From Microbacterium ureisolvens (GTDB lineage Bacteria > Actinomycetota > Actinomycetes > Actinomycetales > Microbacteriaceae), in contig NZ_JADIJE010000006.1 in the NCBI RefSeq assembly GCF_015278315.1, forward strand, positions 124,001 to 188,000: DNA of 64,000 nucleotides. Reading direction: 5' to 3'. Below are positions 1 through 8,149 of this stretch, piece by piece. The first letter of the stretch is position 1. Every line of letters starts with the position of its first letter. Made by a program: the position numbers and the translations under genes. The notes under the pieces are model-generated. The model did not search any database, was not told where the DNA came from, and worked only from the letters and a program-made list of their open reading frames with translations.

Positions 1-11
1 TGAAGGTGATG

Positions 12-311
12 TCAGGCGAGGCCGGTGTTCGTGGCCCAGAGCGCTGCGGCCCGGTTCGCGGCCTCGTCCACAAGGGCACGCAGCTCCGGCCGGTCGGGCA
101 TCGCGAACGACACGTAGGCTCCGCGTCCGCCCGCGGTCGGTCGGCCGTACGCCTTGACGGCGACCGAGCGGTCGGGCAGCAGACGCACGGTGAGCGACTG
201 CAGCTCGAACTCCTCGCCGCGCCGCACGTCGGTCCAGCGCAGTTCGGTCGGGATCACGACGTTGATCGCGAGCGCCGACACCTCGGGCGCGTCGGATTCG
301 GGGGTGGCCAT
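12..311 (-). CDS. Hypothetical protein, 99 aa
   Basis: I do not recognise a family. The start chosen is the ATG at 309-311, because the reading frame upstream runs through an arginine-rich repeat region that does not look coding. The protein begins MATPESDAPEVSAL and mixes short beta-like stretches (ELQSLTVRLLP, SVAVKAYGR) with a C-terminal helix rich in Ala, which suggests a small soluble domain. There is no signal peptide or membrane segment. It lies downstream of the carboxylase alpha gene on the same strand, but a strong hairpin and about 150 bp separate them, so it is probably transcribed alone. The sequence CAGGAT six bases before the ATG resembles the leaderless -10 boxes seen elsewhere in the window. 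Confidence 0.7.
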   Translation of the reverse strand: MATPESDAPEVSALAINVVIPTELRWTDVRRGEEFELQSLTVRLLPDRSVAVKAYGRPTAGGRGAYVSFAMPDRPELRALVDEAANRAAALWATNTGLA

Positions 312-344
312 GCCGCCATCCTGCCGCGTGCGTGCCGAGCCGTC

Positions 345-426
345 GAGATCGCGGTCACTCGGCGAAGAACCCCGTCGCCGGCGACGAAAGCGCGGTCGCT
401 CGCCGAGAAACCGCGATGTCGGCGAA
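345..426. repeat. Two imperfect 41-bp tandem units
   Basis: Units at 345-385 and 386-426 match at about 29 of 41 positions by eye; a third copy appears to begin at 427. Each unit contains CGCGGTC followed by a TCGgCGA/TCGcCGA core. The element sits between the hypothetical gene and the carboxylase terminator and is not coding on either strand. It may be a copy of a dispersed intergenic element; a genome-wide search would decide. Confidence 0.5.
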
Positions 427-459
427 GAAGGAGCGGGGTAGACGGCGCAGGGATGAACG

Positions 460-486
460 ACGGATGCCTCGGGGCGAGGCATCCGT
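460..486. terminator. Strong hairpin downstream of the carboxylase alpha gene
   Basis: Perfect 11-bp stem: ACGGATGCCTC (460-470) and GAGGCATCCGT (476-486) around a 5-base loop. It begins 14 bases after the stop codon of the carboxylase alpha gene on the minus strand. There is no T-tract, which is usual for high-GC actinobacterial terminators. Confidence 0.75.
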
Positions 487-499
487 CAGCCGTCAGCCA

Positions 500-2266
500 T
501 CAGGAGATCGTGAGGAGCTGGTGGCCGGCCGAGACCGTCGCGCCGGGGTCGGCGTTGATCGCGCCGATGACGCCGTCCTTGTGGGCCTGGATCGGCTGTT
601 CCATCTTCATCGCCTCGAGCACGACCACGAGGTCGCCCTTGACGACCTGCTGGCCCTCCTCGACGGCGACCTTGACCACGGTCGCCTGCATCGGCGACTT
701 GACGGCGTCGCCCGAGGCGCCGGCGACCACCGACGGGGCGTGCGAGCGGCGCGACGGCGGAACGGCGGCGGGGCGGCCCGCGACACCCGGCGCGGCGACG
801 ACACGGTCGGGAAGGCTCACCTCGAGGCGCTTGCCTGCCACCTCCACGACGACGGTGTGGCGCGCCTCGGCGGGCGTGGTCTCGGCGAGTTCCCCGTCCC
901 ACGGGGCGATGTCGTTCACGAACTCCGTCTCGATCCACCGCGTGTAGACGCCGAACCGGCCGTCCTCGGCCGTGAAAGCGGGGTCGCGCACGACTGCGCG
1001 GTGGAACGGCAGCACCGTCGGAAGGCCCGACACCTCGAACTCGTCGAGGGCACGACGGGAGCGCTCGAGCGCCTCGGCGCGGTCGCGGCCGGTGACGATG
1101 ATCTTCGCGAGCAGCGAGTCGAAGGCGCCCGACACGCTGTCGCCGGCGGTGACGCCGGAATCCAGACGGATGCCGGGACCGCCGAACGTCTTGAACACGT
1201 GGATCGGGCCGGGCTGGGGAAGGAACCCGCGGCCCGGGTCCTCGCCGTTGATGCGGAACTCGATCGAGTGGCCGTCGGCGACCGGGTCGTCGTAGCCGAG
1301 CTCCTCGCCCTCGGCGAGGCGGAACTGCTCGCGCACGAGGTCGATGCCGGTGACTTCCTCCGAAACGGGGTGCTCGACCTGCAGGCGGGTGTTCACCTCG
1401 AGGAACGAGATCGTGCCGTCGGCGCCGATGAGGAACTCGCACGTGCCCGCGCCGACGTAGCCGACCTCCTTGAGGATGGCCTTCGATGCCTCGTACAGCA
1501 CGCGGTTCTGCTCGTCGGTGAGGAAGGGCGCGGGCGCCTCCTCGACGAGCTTCTGGTGACGTCGCTGCAGCGAGCAGTCGCGCGTGGAGATGACGACGAC
1601 GTTGCCCGCGGCATCCGCGAGGCACTGCGTCTCGACGTGACGCGGCTTGTCGAGGTACTTCTCGACGAAGCACTCGCCGCGGCCGAACGCCGCGATCGCC
1701 TCACGCGTGGCCGACTCGAAGAGCTCGGGCACCTCGTCGAGCGTGCGGGCGACCTTGAGGCCGCGTCCGCCGCCGCCGTAGGCGGCCTTGATGGCGATCG
1801 GAAGGCCGACGGACTCGGCGAAGGCGACGACCTCGTCGGCTCCCGCGACCGGGCCGGGCGTGCCGGGGGCGAGCGGGGCGCCCACCTTCTCGGCGACGGC
1901 GCGGGCGGTCACCTTGTCGCCGAGGGCCTCGATCGCCTCGGGGCTCGGGCCGATCCAGATCAGGCCCGCGCCGATGACGGCGCGGGCGAAGTCGGCGTTC
2001 TCGGCGAGGAAGCCGTAGCCGGGGTGGACCGCGTCGGCACCGGAACGGCGGGCCACGGAGAGGATCTTGTCGATCGACAGGTAGGTCTCGGCGCTCGTCG
2101 AGCCTTCCAGCGCGTATGCCTCGTCAGCGAGCCGGGAGTGCATGGCGTCGCGGTCCTGGTCGGCGTAGACGGCAACCGACGACTTTCCGGCGTCGCGGGC
2201 GGCGCGGATGACGCGAACGGCGATCTCGCCGCGGTTGGCAACGAGAACCTTGGCGATCTGAGGCAT
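500..2266 (-). CDS. accA3: Acyl-CoA carboxylase alpha subunit (biotin carboxylase + biotin carboxyl carrier)
   Basis: Carboxylates its own biotin with ATP and bicarbonate, then passes the carboxyl group to the beta subunit to make malonyl-CoA or methylmalonyl-CoA for lipid synthesis. The 588-aa protein opens with the biotin carboxylase signature [16 protein letters not shown], has the ATP-grasp glycine loop [13 protein letters not shown], the active-site stretch [14 protein letters not shown], and a C-terminal BCCP domain with EAMKMEQ, whose Lys at about 554 is the biotinylation site. The start is the ATG at 2264-2266, giving MPQIAKV; a longer in-frame start at 2317 would read through the promoter. 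A TAGGCT box ends seven bases before this ATG, implying a leaderless mRNA. It shares a promoter motif with the beta subunit gene near 9.7 kb. birA at 12.2 kb would attach the biotin. Confidence 0.97.
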   Translation of the reverse strand: MPQIAKVLVANRGEIAVRVIRAARDAGKSSVAVYADQDRDAMHSRLADEAYALEGSTSAETYLSIDKILSVARRSGADAVHPGYGFLAENADFARAVIGAGLIWIGPSPEAIEALGDKVTARAVAEKVGAPLAPGTPGPVAGADEVVAFAESVGLPIAIKAAYGGGGRGLKVARTLDEVPELFESATREAIAAFGRGECFVEKYLDKPRHVETQCLADAAGNVVVISTRDCSLQRRHQKLVEEAPAPFLTDEQNRVLYEASKAILKEVGYVGAGTCEFLIGADGTISFLEVNTRLQVEHPVSEEVTGIDLVREQFRLAEGEELGYDDPVADGHSIEFRINGEDPGRGFLPQPGPIHVFKTFGGPGIRLDSGVTAGDSVSGAFDSLLAKIIVTGRDRAEALERSRRALDEFEVSGLPTVLPFHRAVVRDPAFTAEDGRFGVYTRWIETEFVNDIAPWDGELAETTPAEARHTVVVEVAGKRLEVSLPDRVVAAPGVAGRPAAVPPSRRSHAPSVVAGASGDAVKSPMQATVVKVAVEEGQQVVKGDLVVVLEAMKMEQPIQAHKDGVIGAINADPGATVSAGHQLLTIS

Positions 2267-2323
2267 GGATGCCAGCCTACCGACGGCATCCCGAGGGCTT
2301 TTGAGCGGTTCGTACAAGAACCG
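2267..2323 (-). promoter_or_regulatory. Carboxylase alpha promoter with CTTGTACGAACC motif
   Basis: Read on the minus strand: CTTGTACGAACC (2318-2307), 27 bases, TAGGCT (2279-2274), then GGCATCC and the ATG. The 12-mer lies inside a palindrome whose 6-bp arms CGGTTC (2306-2311) and GAACCG (2318-2323) flank GTACAA. The carboxylase beta promoter has the same 12-mer at exactly the same distance from its -10. The position, upstream of the -35 region, fits an activator site. Confidence 0.7.
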
Positions 2324-2378
2324 ACCAGAAACGTGGGATTCCTACTACAAGGCCGGCGCGTCGACGAGAGGCCCCGAC

Positions 2379-3056
2379 CTACACCGCCGGAGTGTCGCCG
2401 AGGGACGGATCGACGGTGTTCCACAGCGCCGCCCAGTCGACCCCGACGTCGCGCACGAGACGGCGCAGCGTCGACAGCGACATGCCCACCACGGTCGACG
2501 GGTCGCCTTCGACGCGCTCGATGAAGGCGCCGCCCAGGCTGTCGACCGTGAACGCGCCCGCCACGTGGAGGGGTTCGCCGGTCGCGACGTACGCGTCGAT
2601 CTCGGCATCCGTCACGTCCGCCGCGAACGAGACGGATGCCGCGGCCGTCGCGTGCACCTCGCGCGGCGGTGCGTCGGGCTCGATGCGCACGACGGCGTGG
2701 CCGGAATGCAGGACGCCGGTGCGACCGCGCATCGCCCGCCAGCGGGCGACGGCGTTCTCGGGCGTGTAGGGCTTGCCGAGCACCTCGCCGCCGAGCTCGA
2801 ACATCGAGTCGCCGCCGATCACGATGCCGTCGAAGTCCGGGATGTCATCGCGCAGGCGCGCCGCCACGTCGGCCGCCTTGCGCCGGGCGAGCAGGAGCAC
2901 GTGCTCGTCGGGAGCGAGGGTGCGCTCCTCCGCCGCCTCCACGGCGGCGATGACGGCCTCTTCGTCGACGTCCGGCGCCACGGTCAGCGGACGGATGCCG
3001 AACTGCCCCAGCAGCATGAGCCGGGCGGGGGAGGTCGAGGCGAGGCAGACGCGCAT
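2379..3056 (-). CDS. maf: Maf family nucleotide pyrophosphatase
   Basis: Predicted to hydrolyse non-canonical or modified nucleoside triphosphates to monophosphates in the cytoplasm. The 225-aa protein has the Maf N-terminal signature LASTSPARLMLL, the metal and base pocket GGDSMFELGGEVLGKP, the GRTGVLHSGHAVV segment and the C-terminal AFTVDSLGGAFIERVEGD stretch, all in the usual order and at the usual length. The start is the ATG at 3054-3056; in-frame sequence upstream overlaps the divergent methyltransferase gene and does not resemble Maf. TACGGT six bases before the ATG could be a leaderless -10. It is 112 bp upstream of the carboxylase alpha gene, which has its own promoter. Confidence 0.95.
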   Translation of the reverse strand: MRVCLASTSPARLMLLGQFGIRPLTVAPDVDEEAVIAAVEAAEERTLAPDEHVLLLARRKAADVAARLRDDIPDFDGIVIGGDSMFELGGEVLGKPYTPENAVARWRAMRGRTGVLHSGHAVVRIEPDAPPREVHATAAASVSFAADVTDAEIDAYVATGEPLHVAGAFTVDSLGGAFIERVEGDPSTVVGMSLSTLRRLVRDVGVDWAALWNTVDPSLGDTPAV

Positions 3057-3083
3057 GGCTCCACCGTACGCGGCCGGGGGTCG

Positions 3084-3116
3084 ACTCACCCGTCGGCGTA
3101 GGCTCGACGGGTGAGT
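3084..3116. promoter_or_regulatory. 12-bp inverted repeat bracketing the -10 and start of the TRAM methyltransferase
   Basis: Perfect arms ACTCACCCGTCG (3084-3095) and CGACGGGTGAGT (3105-3116) enclose nine bases that contain the -10 box TAGGCT (3099-3104). The right arm covers the GTG start at 3111-3113. A protein bound here would block RNA polymerase, and a hairpin in the RNA would hide the start codon. Confidence 0.6.
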
Positions 3117-4529
3117 GGAACCGGCGACGTCATCGACCTCGAGATCACCGATGTGGCGCACGGCGGCGTGTTCGTCGCCCGCCACGAGGGACGCGTGGTG
3201 TTCGTGCCGGATGCGATCCCGGGCGAGAAGGTCCGCGTGCGCCTCACCGATACCGCCAAGAAGTCGTTCTGGCGCGGCGAGACGCTCGAGGTCCTCGACG
3301 CGTCCCCGCACCGGCGCCCGCACGTGTGGCGCCAGGCCGACGTCGACATCGCGCCCGAGAACAGGCCAGGGGGAGCGGACTTCGGCCATATCGAGCTCGG
3401 CCACCAGCGGGCGCTCAAGCTGCGCGTGCTGACCGACGCCCTCCAGAGGTTCGGCGGCATCGATCTCCCGGTGGGACTCGAGGGTGTGTCACCGGTGCTC
3501 TCCGCCGACGGCGAAGTGCGCGAAGAAGAGAGCCCCGAGGGGACCGGGTGGCGCACGCGGGTGAGCCTGCACGTCGACGCGGAGGGGCGCATCGGCCCCT
3601 ACGCCGCGCGCAGCCATCGCGTGATCGCGGTCGACGACCTCCCTCTCGCCACAGCCGCGGTCGAGCGCGCGGCGCTCGAGCTGCGGGGCGCGGCGCCCGG
3701 CCGCGTCGACCTCGTCCAGCCGTCGGACGGCCGCGTGCGCGTCCTCGCCCGGCCCGAGACCGAGAAGCGGGCTCCTCGCGGCCGCGCCGGCGGCGTCGGC
3801 CGCGGCGCGCGTCGCGGCGGCAAGCCGTCCGCTGGCCCAGCCGGCACGCCGGCGACGACCCGTAACGACCCCGCGCGGGAGACCGTGCACCAGCGGGTCG
3901 GCGACCGCGACTTCCGCGTCGACGCCGGCGGGTTCTGGCAGGTGCATCGCCTCGCCGCCCACACGCTCACACAGCACGTCGCCGGCGCGCTGCAGAGCCT
4001 TCGCGCCGACGGACCCGCACCGCGCAGCGGCGGCGCGTGGATCGATCCCGACGCGTGGCACCTCGACCTCTACGGCGGCGTCGGGCTGTTCGCGGCGACG
4101 CTCGGCGACCTCGGCGGACCGTCCACGCGGGTCACGAGCGTCGAGTCCGACCCCCGCGCCACCGAGTACGCGGGCGAGAACCTGGCCGACTGGGTCGGTG
4201 CCCGCGCCGAGACCGGGCGCGTCGACAGGTGGCTCGCGCGACTGGTGGCCGAGGCATCCGTCACCGAACGCGAGCGGCTGTCGAGGGGCGTCGTGCTCCT
4301 CGACCCGCCGCGCTCGGGAGCAGGACGCGAGGTCGTCGAGAGCATCGCGTCGCTGTCGCCCGAGACCGTGGTCTACGTCGCGTGCGACCCTGTGGCGCTC
4401 GCCCGCGACATCGCCACCTTCCGGGCCGGGGGCTACGACGTCGAAAGCGTCTCTGCTCTGGATCTTTTTCCCAACTCGCATCACGTCGAAGCCGTCGCAA
4501 TTCTCTCCCGGAGCGGCGCACGTCGGTAG
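3111..4529 (+). CDS. TRAM-domain class I SAM-dependent RNA uridine methyltransferase
   Basis: Likely 5-methyluridine methyltransferase of the TrmA/RlmD (RumA) family, acting on tRNA or rRNA. The 472-aa protein has a TRAM RNA-binding domain (about residues 1-65), the SAM loop DLYGGVGLF (319-327), the DPPRSG motif (398-403), the nucleophilic Cys in VYVACDP (Cys425) and the catalytic Glu in HHVEAV (Glu460). The four Fe-S cysteines of E. coli RumA are missing; the equivalent stretch reads PGGADFGHIELGHQRALK. Residues about 216-255 are an Arg/Gly/Pro-rich insertion, probably a flexible RNA-contacting loop. The GTG start follows TAGGCT by six bases, so the mRNA is probably leaderless. Which uridine is methylated cannot be told from sequence. 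Confidence 0.9.
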   Translation: MSGTGDVIDLEITDVAHGGVFVARHEGRVVFVPDAIPGEKVRVRLTDTAKKSFWRGETLEVLDASPHRRPHVWRQADVDIAPENRPGGADFGHIELGHQRALKLRVLTDALQRFGGIDLPVGLEGVSPVLSADGEVREEESPEGTGWRTRVSLHVDAEGRIGPYAARSHRVIAVDDLPLATAAVERAALELRGAAPGRVDLVQPSDGRVRVLARPETEKRAPRGRAGGVGRGARRGGKPSAGPAGTPATTRNDPARETVHQRVGDRDFRVDAGGFWQVHRLAAHTLTQHVAGALQSLRADGPAPRSGGAWIDPDAWHLDLYGGVGLFAATLGDLGGPSTRVTSVESDPRATEYAGENLADWVGARAETGRVDRWLARLVAEASVTERERLSRGVVLLDPPRSGAGREVVESIASLSPETVVYVACDPVALARDIATFRAGGYDVESVSALDLFPNSHHVEAVAILSRSGARR

Positions 4530-4538
4530 GCTGACGGC
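4527..4538 (+). promoter_or_regulatory. Leaderless -10 box of the response regulator gene
   Basis: TAGGCT at 4527-4532 followed by six bases and the ATG at 4539. No Shine-Dalgarno sequence is present, and the box lies in the nine-base gap after the methyltransferase stop codon or just inside it. Confidence 0.55.
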
Positions 4539-5216
4539 ATGACGCGCGTAGCCTTCATCGACGATCACGAGTCGGTGCGGCTCGGCCTCGAGGCGGCCTG
4601 CGCGCGTGCCGAGGCCATGGCCGTCGCCTTCTCGGGCAGCACCGTCACCGAGTACGTCGACTGGCGTGCGTTCTCGAGGCAGCCTCCCGCCGACGTGGTC
4701 GTGCTCGACCTGACGCTCGGCGACGGGACGACGGTGACCGAGAACGTGCGGCGGCTCGTGCTCGACGGGTCCAGCGTGATCATCCACAGCGTCGCCGATC
4801 GCCCTGCCGCCGTGCGCGAGGCCCTCGCCGCCGGCGCCGCCGGCGTCGTGAGCAAGTCGTCGCCCATCGGCGACGTCATCTCGGCCGTCCGCACGGTGGC
4901 CCGCGGCGAGCCGCTCAACAACGTCGAGTGGGCGAGCGCGGTCGAAGGGGACCGGGCGTTCGCCGATGCGTCGCTGTCGGCCCGCGAGCGCGACGTATTG
5001 CGCCTGTACGCAGCGGGACTGCCGCTGAAAGTCGTCGCCGACCGCCTCGGGGTGGCGTACTCGACGGCCAAGGAGAACATCACGCGCATCCGGGTGAAGT
5101 ACGTGGAAGTCGGCCGGCCGGCGCCCACGAAGATCGATCTGCTGCACCGAGCCGTCGAGGACGGCATCCTCGTGGAACCGTCGGCCGACGCGGGAGACAT
5201 CACGCGTGGCCGGTGA
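4539..5216 (+). CDS. NarL/FixJ-type response regulator
   Basis: Cytoplasmic transcription factor controlled by phosphorylation. The 225-aa protein has a receiver domain with the acidic pair Asp8-Asp9, the phospho-acceptor Asp57 in VVVLDLT and Lys106 in VVSKSSP, followed by a LuxR-type helix-turn-helix (about 146-190) starting LSARERDVLRLYAAG. The recognition helix region VAYSTAKENITRIR differs from the usual 'TVKNHVSNI' type. Its last 11 bases overlap the start of the histidine kinase gene, so the two are translationally coupled and very likely partners. The target genes are unknown. Confidence 0.93.
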   Translation: MTRVAFIDDHESVRLGLEAACARAEAMAVAFSGSTVTEYVDWRAFSRQPPADVVVLDLTLGDGTTVTENVRRLVLDGSSVIIHSVADRPAAVREALAAGAAGVVSKSSPIGDVISAVRTVARGEPLNNVEWASAVEGDRAFADASLSARERDVLRLYAAGLPLKVVADRLGVAYSTAKENITRIRVKYVEVGRPAPTKIDLLHRAVEDGILVEPSADAGDITRGR

Positions 5217-6453
5217 CGGGCAGACCGCCGTGCTCGACACCGCGTGGGCACAGATCCCCCATTCGCCTCAGGCGACGGCGGGTATCGGCTCCTTCACCCG
5301 TTCCCGGGTCGAGCGCATCATCTCGCTCGCCGCCGGGCTCGGCTCGGTCATCGTCGGCCTGCAGGCGTTCGTGACGGCGCTCGGCTCGACCGACGAGCGG
5401 CCAGGCTGGCACGAAGCGCTCATGATCGCGGTGTTCGGCTCGCTCGCCGTGATGATCCTCGCGTGCCTCATCGGGCGCGGCGTGCGCATCGCGGCCGGCG
5501 GCTTCGCGCTGATCTACGTGCTCGCCCTCATCGCCTGGCCGATCGCGACGGCCGGTGTGCCGCCGCCGTCGCTGGAGGAGCCCTGGATCTGGCTGCCGCT
5601 GAACCTCGCAACGCTCGCCGCGGTCCTGGCGTTCCCCTTCCCGCTGCAGATCGTCTGGACCGCCGTCACCCCGGTGCTGTTCGGCATCGTGCGGCTGGTG
5701 CAGGTGGGGTTCGTCCAGGAGTACTGGCTGGTCGTCGGGCTCGACGTGTCTTTCACGCTGATCCTCGGCGGCGTCATCCTCACCCTCGGATGGCTCTTCC
5801 GCTCCATGGCGGTCAACGTCGACGAGACCCGAGCGCGGGCGGTCGCCTCTTACGCCAAAGCGGCCGCGGCGGACGCCGCGGAGCAGGAGCGCGTCTCCGT
5901 GGCCGCGCTCATGCACGACAGCGTGCTCGCCGCGCTCATCGCCGCCGAGCGCGCCAGCACGCCGCGCGAGCGGACGCTGGCCGCCACGATGGCGCGCGAG
6001 GCGCTCACGCGACTGGCCAACACCGAGCAGGACGCGCACGAGGGTACGGACGAGCCGTGGGATGCCGCCACCCTCGCCGTCGAGATCGCCGACGCGGCGA
6101 GCGAGCTCGGCGTCGATGTGGACGTGCAGCGCGACCTCGATCCGCAGAGCTCCCCGATTCCCGGTCGAGTGGCCCGCGCTCTCACGCTCGCGGCCACTCA
6201 GGCGGTCGCGAACGCCCTCCAGCACGCGGGAGGCGCCGGGCTCGGCGTGGCGGTCACGACCGTCGGCGGGCGCGTGCGCGTCGAGGTCCACGACGCGGGT
6301 GAGGGATTCGATCTGGATGCGGTCCCCGACGACCGGCTGGGCATCCGGGCGTCGATCGTGGCCCGCGTGGCGGCGGTGGGCGGCAAGGCCGATCTCGAGA
6401 CGGGACCGCACGGCACCGTCGTGCGCCTGGACTGGCAGGAGCCGCTCACGTGA
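5206..6453 (+). CDS. Membrane sensor histidine kinase-like protein
   Basis: Probable partner kinase of the preceding regulator. The 415-aa protein has about six membrane segments (roughly 37-58, 70-90, 95-115, 128-147, 150-165, 178-198), no extracytoplasmic sensor domain, a dimerisation/phospho-acceptor helix with His237 in AALMHDSVLAAL, and a C-terminal ATPase domain with DAGEGFD and DDRLGIRASIV. The N-box reads TQAVANALQHA: the Glu normally found at its first position is Gln332, so kinase activity may be weak or altered. The GTG start at 5206 lies inside the regulator gene. The gene ends in a GTGA overlap with the next one, giving a three-gene operon. Confidence 0.85.
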   Translation: MAGDGQTAVLDTAWAQIPHSPQATAGIGSFTRSRVERIISLAAGLGSVIVGLQAFVTALGSTDERPGWHEALMIAVFGSLAVMILACLIGRGVRIAAGGFALIYVLALIAWPIATAGVPPPSLEEPWIWLPLNLATLAAVLAFPFPLQIVWTAVTPVLFGIVRLVQVGFVQEYWLVVGLDVSFTLILGGVILTLGWLFRSMAVNVDETRARAVASYAKAAAADAAEQERVSVAALMHDSVLAALIAAERASTPRERTLAATMAREALTRLANTEQDAHEGTDEPWDAATLAVEIADAASELGVDVDVQRDLDPQSSPIPGRVARALTLAATQAVANALQHAGGAGLGVAVTTVGGRVRVEVHDAGEGFDLDAVPDDRLGIRASIVARVAAVGGKADLETGPHGTVVRLDWQEPLT

Positions 6454-7550
6454 TCAGCGTCAAGAACGTCCTCATCGTGCTCGCGGTCGCGTTCACGGCC
6501 TATCTCGCCGCGCGCGGCCTGTCGTGGACCGGCCCCGTGGCGCAGCCCCTCATCGTGGTCGCGGCGCTCGCGCTCTACCTCGCCACCACGTGGCTCTGCA
6601 TCTTCTGGGAGCCCGCGTCCGTGCGAGCCGCCCCACATCCCGCCATCCCCCATTCCGAGTCACCGGCACACCCTGACGACGCCGCCCAGGCCGCGGTCGA
6701 CGGCATCCGCGGGCCGCTTCCGCTGCCGGTCATCGCCCAGATCCTCGCGCTCGCCTGCGCGCTCATCGTGCCCAGTGCGATCTCGGTCGCCGTCGGTGAG
6801 GCCTCGCGCACCGCACCCTTCGCCACGTGGTACCTCGGCGGCATCGGCGCGCTGATGACGATCGTGATGGTCCGGCGGCGGCCGTGGACGGCGTGGTCGG
6901 GGATCGTGGCGCTGGCCGTGGCGTCGATGATCTGGATGGGACCCGTCGCGGCGCTCGCGCTCGGGCTCGTCGGCTCCATCGTGTGGGTCGCCTGCGCGCA
7001 GCTCCTCGTGCTGTCCATGGACCGCGCCGCGCGCGACACGGCGCGCCTCACGCGGCTGCAGCGCGCCGCCACCGGATGGCAGACCGCGCAGGTCGTGCGC
7101 CAGCGGGAGCGGCGTGTGCAGGTGCAGCGGGCGCTCGCGGTCGCCGGACCGGTGCTGACCCGCACCGTGGCCCACGCCGGCGTGCTGACCGACGCCGACC
7201 GGCTCGAGGCCCGCATCGCCGAGGGGCGCCTGCGCGACGAGATGCGCGGGCCACGGCTGCTGGACGACGAGGTGCGCGCCGAGCTCGAGCGCGCGCGTCG
7301 TCGCGGGGCGAACGTCACCGTGCTCGACGAGGGCGGCCTCGAGGGCGTGGACGATGAGACGCTCGGCGTCATCCGCGGGCAGCTCGCCGAGGCGCTGCGT
7401 TCGGCGAGCTCCGACCGGCTCTACATCCGCACCTCGCCCGACGAGCGCGTCGCGGTCACCGTCGTCGGGCGCTCGACGTCGGTCGGCGCACCGAGCGACG
7501 AGGACGCCGTCGACCTGTGGCGCGAGATCCCGCACCCCGGCCGAGGCTGA
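6450..7550 (+). CDS. Integral membrane protein of the two-component operon
   Basis: I do not recognise a family. The 366-aa protein has two N-terminal membrane segments (about 4-20 and 28-50), a hydrophilic stretch, then about four more (from LPVIAQILALACALIV to SIVWVACAQLLVLS), and a charged C-terminal part of about 170 residues rich in Arg and Glu with coiled-coil character (LQRAATGWQTAQVVRQRERR). The tail may be a degenerate histidine-kinase-like dimerisation region. The four-base overlap with the kinase gene suggests it acts in the same signalling unit, for example as an accessory sensor. Confidence 0.75.
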   Translation: MISVKNVLIVLAVAFTAYLAARGLSWTGPVAQPLIVVAALALYLATTWLCIFWEPASVRAAPHPAIPHSESPAHPDDAAQAAVDGIRGPLPLPVIAQILALACALIVPSAISVAVGEASRTAPFATWYLGGIGALMTIVMVRRRPWTAWSGIVALAVASMIWMGPVAALALGLVGSIVWVACAQLLVLSMDRAARDTARLTRLQRAATGWQTAQVVRQRERRVQVQRALAVAGPVLTRTVAHAGVLTDADRLEARIAEGRLRDEMRGPRLLDDEVRAELERARRRGANVTVLDEGGLEGVDDETLGVIRGQLAEALRSASSDRLYIRTSPDERVAVTVVGRSTSVGAPSDEDAVDLWREIPHPGRG

Positions 7551-7707
7551 TCGCCTCGCCGGGCAGGTCTTGACCGCGCGCAGGACCCGCCCGCCGCGCG
7601 GTTGCGACGGCGGATGACGGATGCCGCGACCCGCGGCCGTTCGAAGACAGCCTCGCTCCCCGCCCAGCAGGGGGAGGGGACGCCAGGCGGGGAACGGAGT
7701 GGAAGGA

Positions 7708-7740
7708 GGCGAGGGGCGGCGAAGCCGCCCGCCCCTCGCC
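7708..7740. terminator. GC hairpin, likely bidirectional terminator
   Basis: GGCGAGGGGC-GGC (7708-7720), loop GAA, then GCC-GCCC-GCCCCTCGCC (7724-7740): a 13-bp stem with a four-base bulge. It lies between convergent genes. Confidence 0.5.
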
Positions 7741-7743
7741 TGG

Positions 7744-7805
7744 CGGACGGTTACCCGAAAACCGTCCGCATGGCCGGATCCGGGGAATCCGCAGAGCGGA
7801 TCCGG
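7744..7805. terminator. Two further hairpins between convergent genes
   Basis: CGGACGGTT (7744-7752) pairs with AACCGTCCG (7760-7768), a perfect 9-bp stem with a 7-base loop. CCGGATCCG (7774-7782) pairs with CGGATCCGG (7797-7805), another perfect 9-bp stem with a 14-base loop. Read from the minus strand they would terminate the carboxylase transcript. Confidence 0.5.
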
Positions 7806-7912
7806 ATCGGCCGAACGCAGAAGCGTTCCAGCGAGACAAGTATCTCCATCCCGCAAGCCCGGTGTCTGTAGGTATTTCGGGGGACAAGCCGCAGCCCGTT
7901 GTCCCCCTGCGG

Positions 7913-8149
7913 TCAGCCGCCGAAGCGTCCCCAGCCGAGCTCGCGGTCGAGCGGGCGCCGCAGCGCGCGCTGCGACAGCGACCAGCCGCTGCGACGCGCA
8001 TCGTCAGGGGCGACGGCCTCGGCGGCCTCGCCGGTGTAGGCCTCGCTCACGACGGCGATGAGCGCGGCGAGCTCCTCCTCCATCGGCGTGCCCCGGAGGA
8101 CGTCGATCTTGACGCCCCCGGCATCCGTCCCGTCGTCTGCCATGCTCAC
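7913..8149 (-). CDS. accE: Acyl-CoA carboxylase epsilon subunit
   Basis: Small accessory subunit that stabilises the alpha-beta carboxylase complex in actinobacteria. The 78-aa protein has the family pattern: a short N-terminal beta segment ([16 protein letters not shown]) followed by a helix and a basic C-terminus ending in WGRFGG. Position is strong evidence: it directly follows the beta subunit gene, with the GTG start (8147-8149) overlapping the beta stop codon as GTGA. An ATG two codons later (8143) is a possible alternative start. Confidence 0.88.
   Translation of the reverse strand: MSMADDGTDAGGVKIDVLRGTPMEEELAALIAVVSEAYTGEAAEAVAPDDARRSGWSLSQRALRRPLDRELGWGRFGG

Larger units (their letters stand above)
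7551..7912. other. Convergent intergenic region, no gene; three large hairpins
   Basis: The two flanking genes converge here. Open frames crossing it are low-complexity Arg/Pro-rich and change character between frames, so I see no gene. The stretch from 7681 to 7805 can fold into successive GC-rich hairpins, two of them listed separately. Outer arms CGCCAGGCG near 7681 and CGCCTGGCG near 7736 could also close the first one into a larger structure. Confidence 0.6.

Noticed and set aside
332..2524. Long open frame antisense to the carboxylase alpha gene
   Set aside because: High-GC codon bias leaves the opposite strand open. The translation is Arg/Gly/Asp-rich without family motifs, and the sense strand is an unmistakable carboxylase. 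The same applies to long antisense or shifted frames over purK (12735-15335), the galactan genes (38314-40110) and the ligase-like genes (60988-62622).
7602..7871. Possible 89-aa gene in the convergent gap
   Set aside because: It runs through several perfect hairpins, has no ribosome binding site or -10, and its composition is that of random GC-rich sequence.
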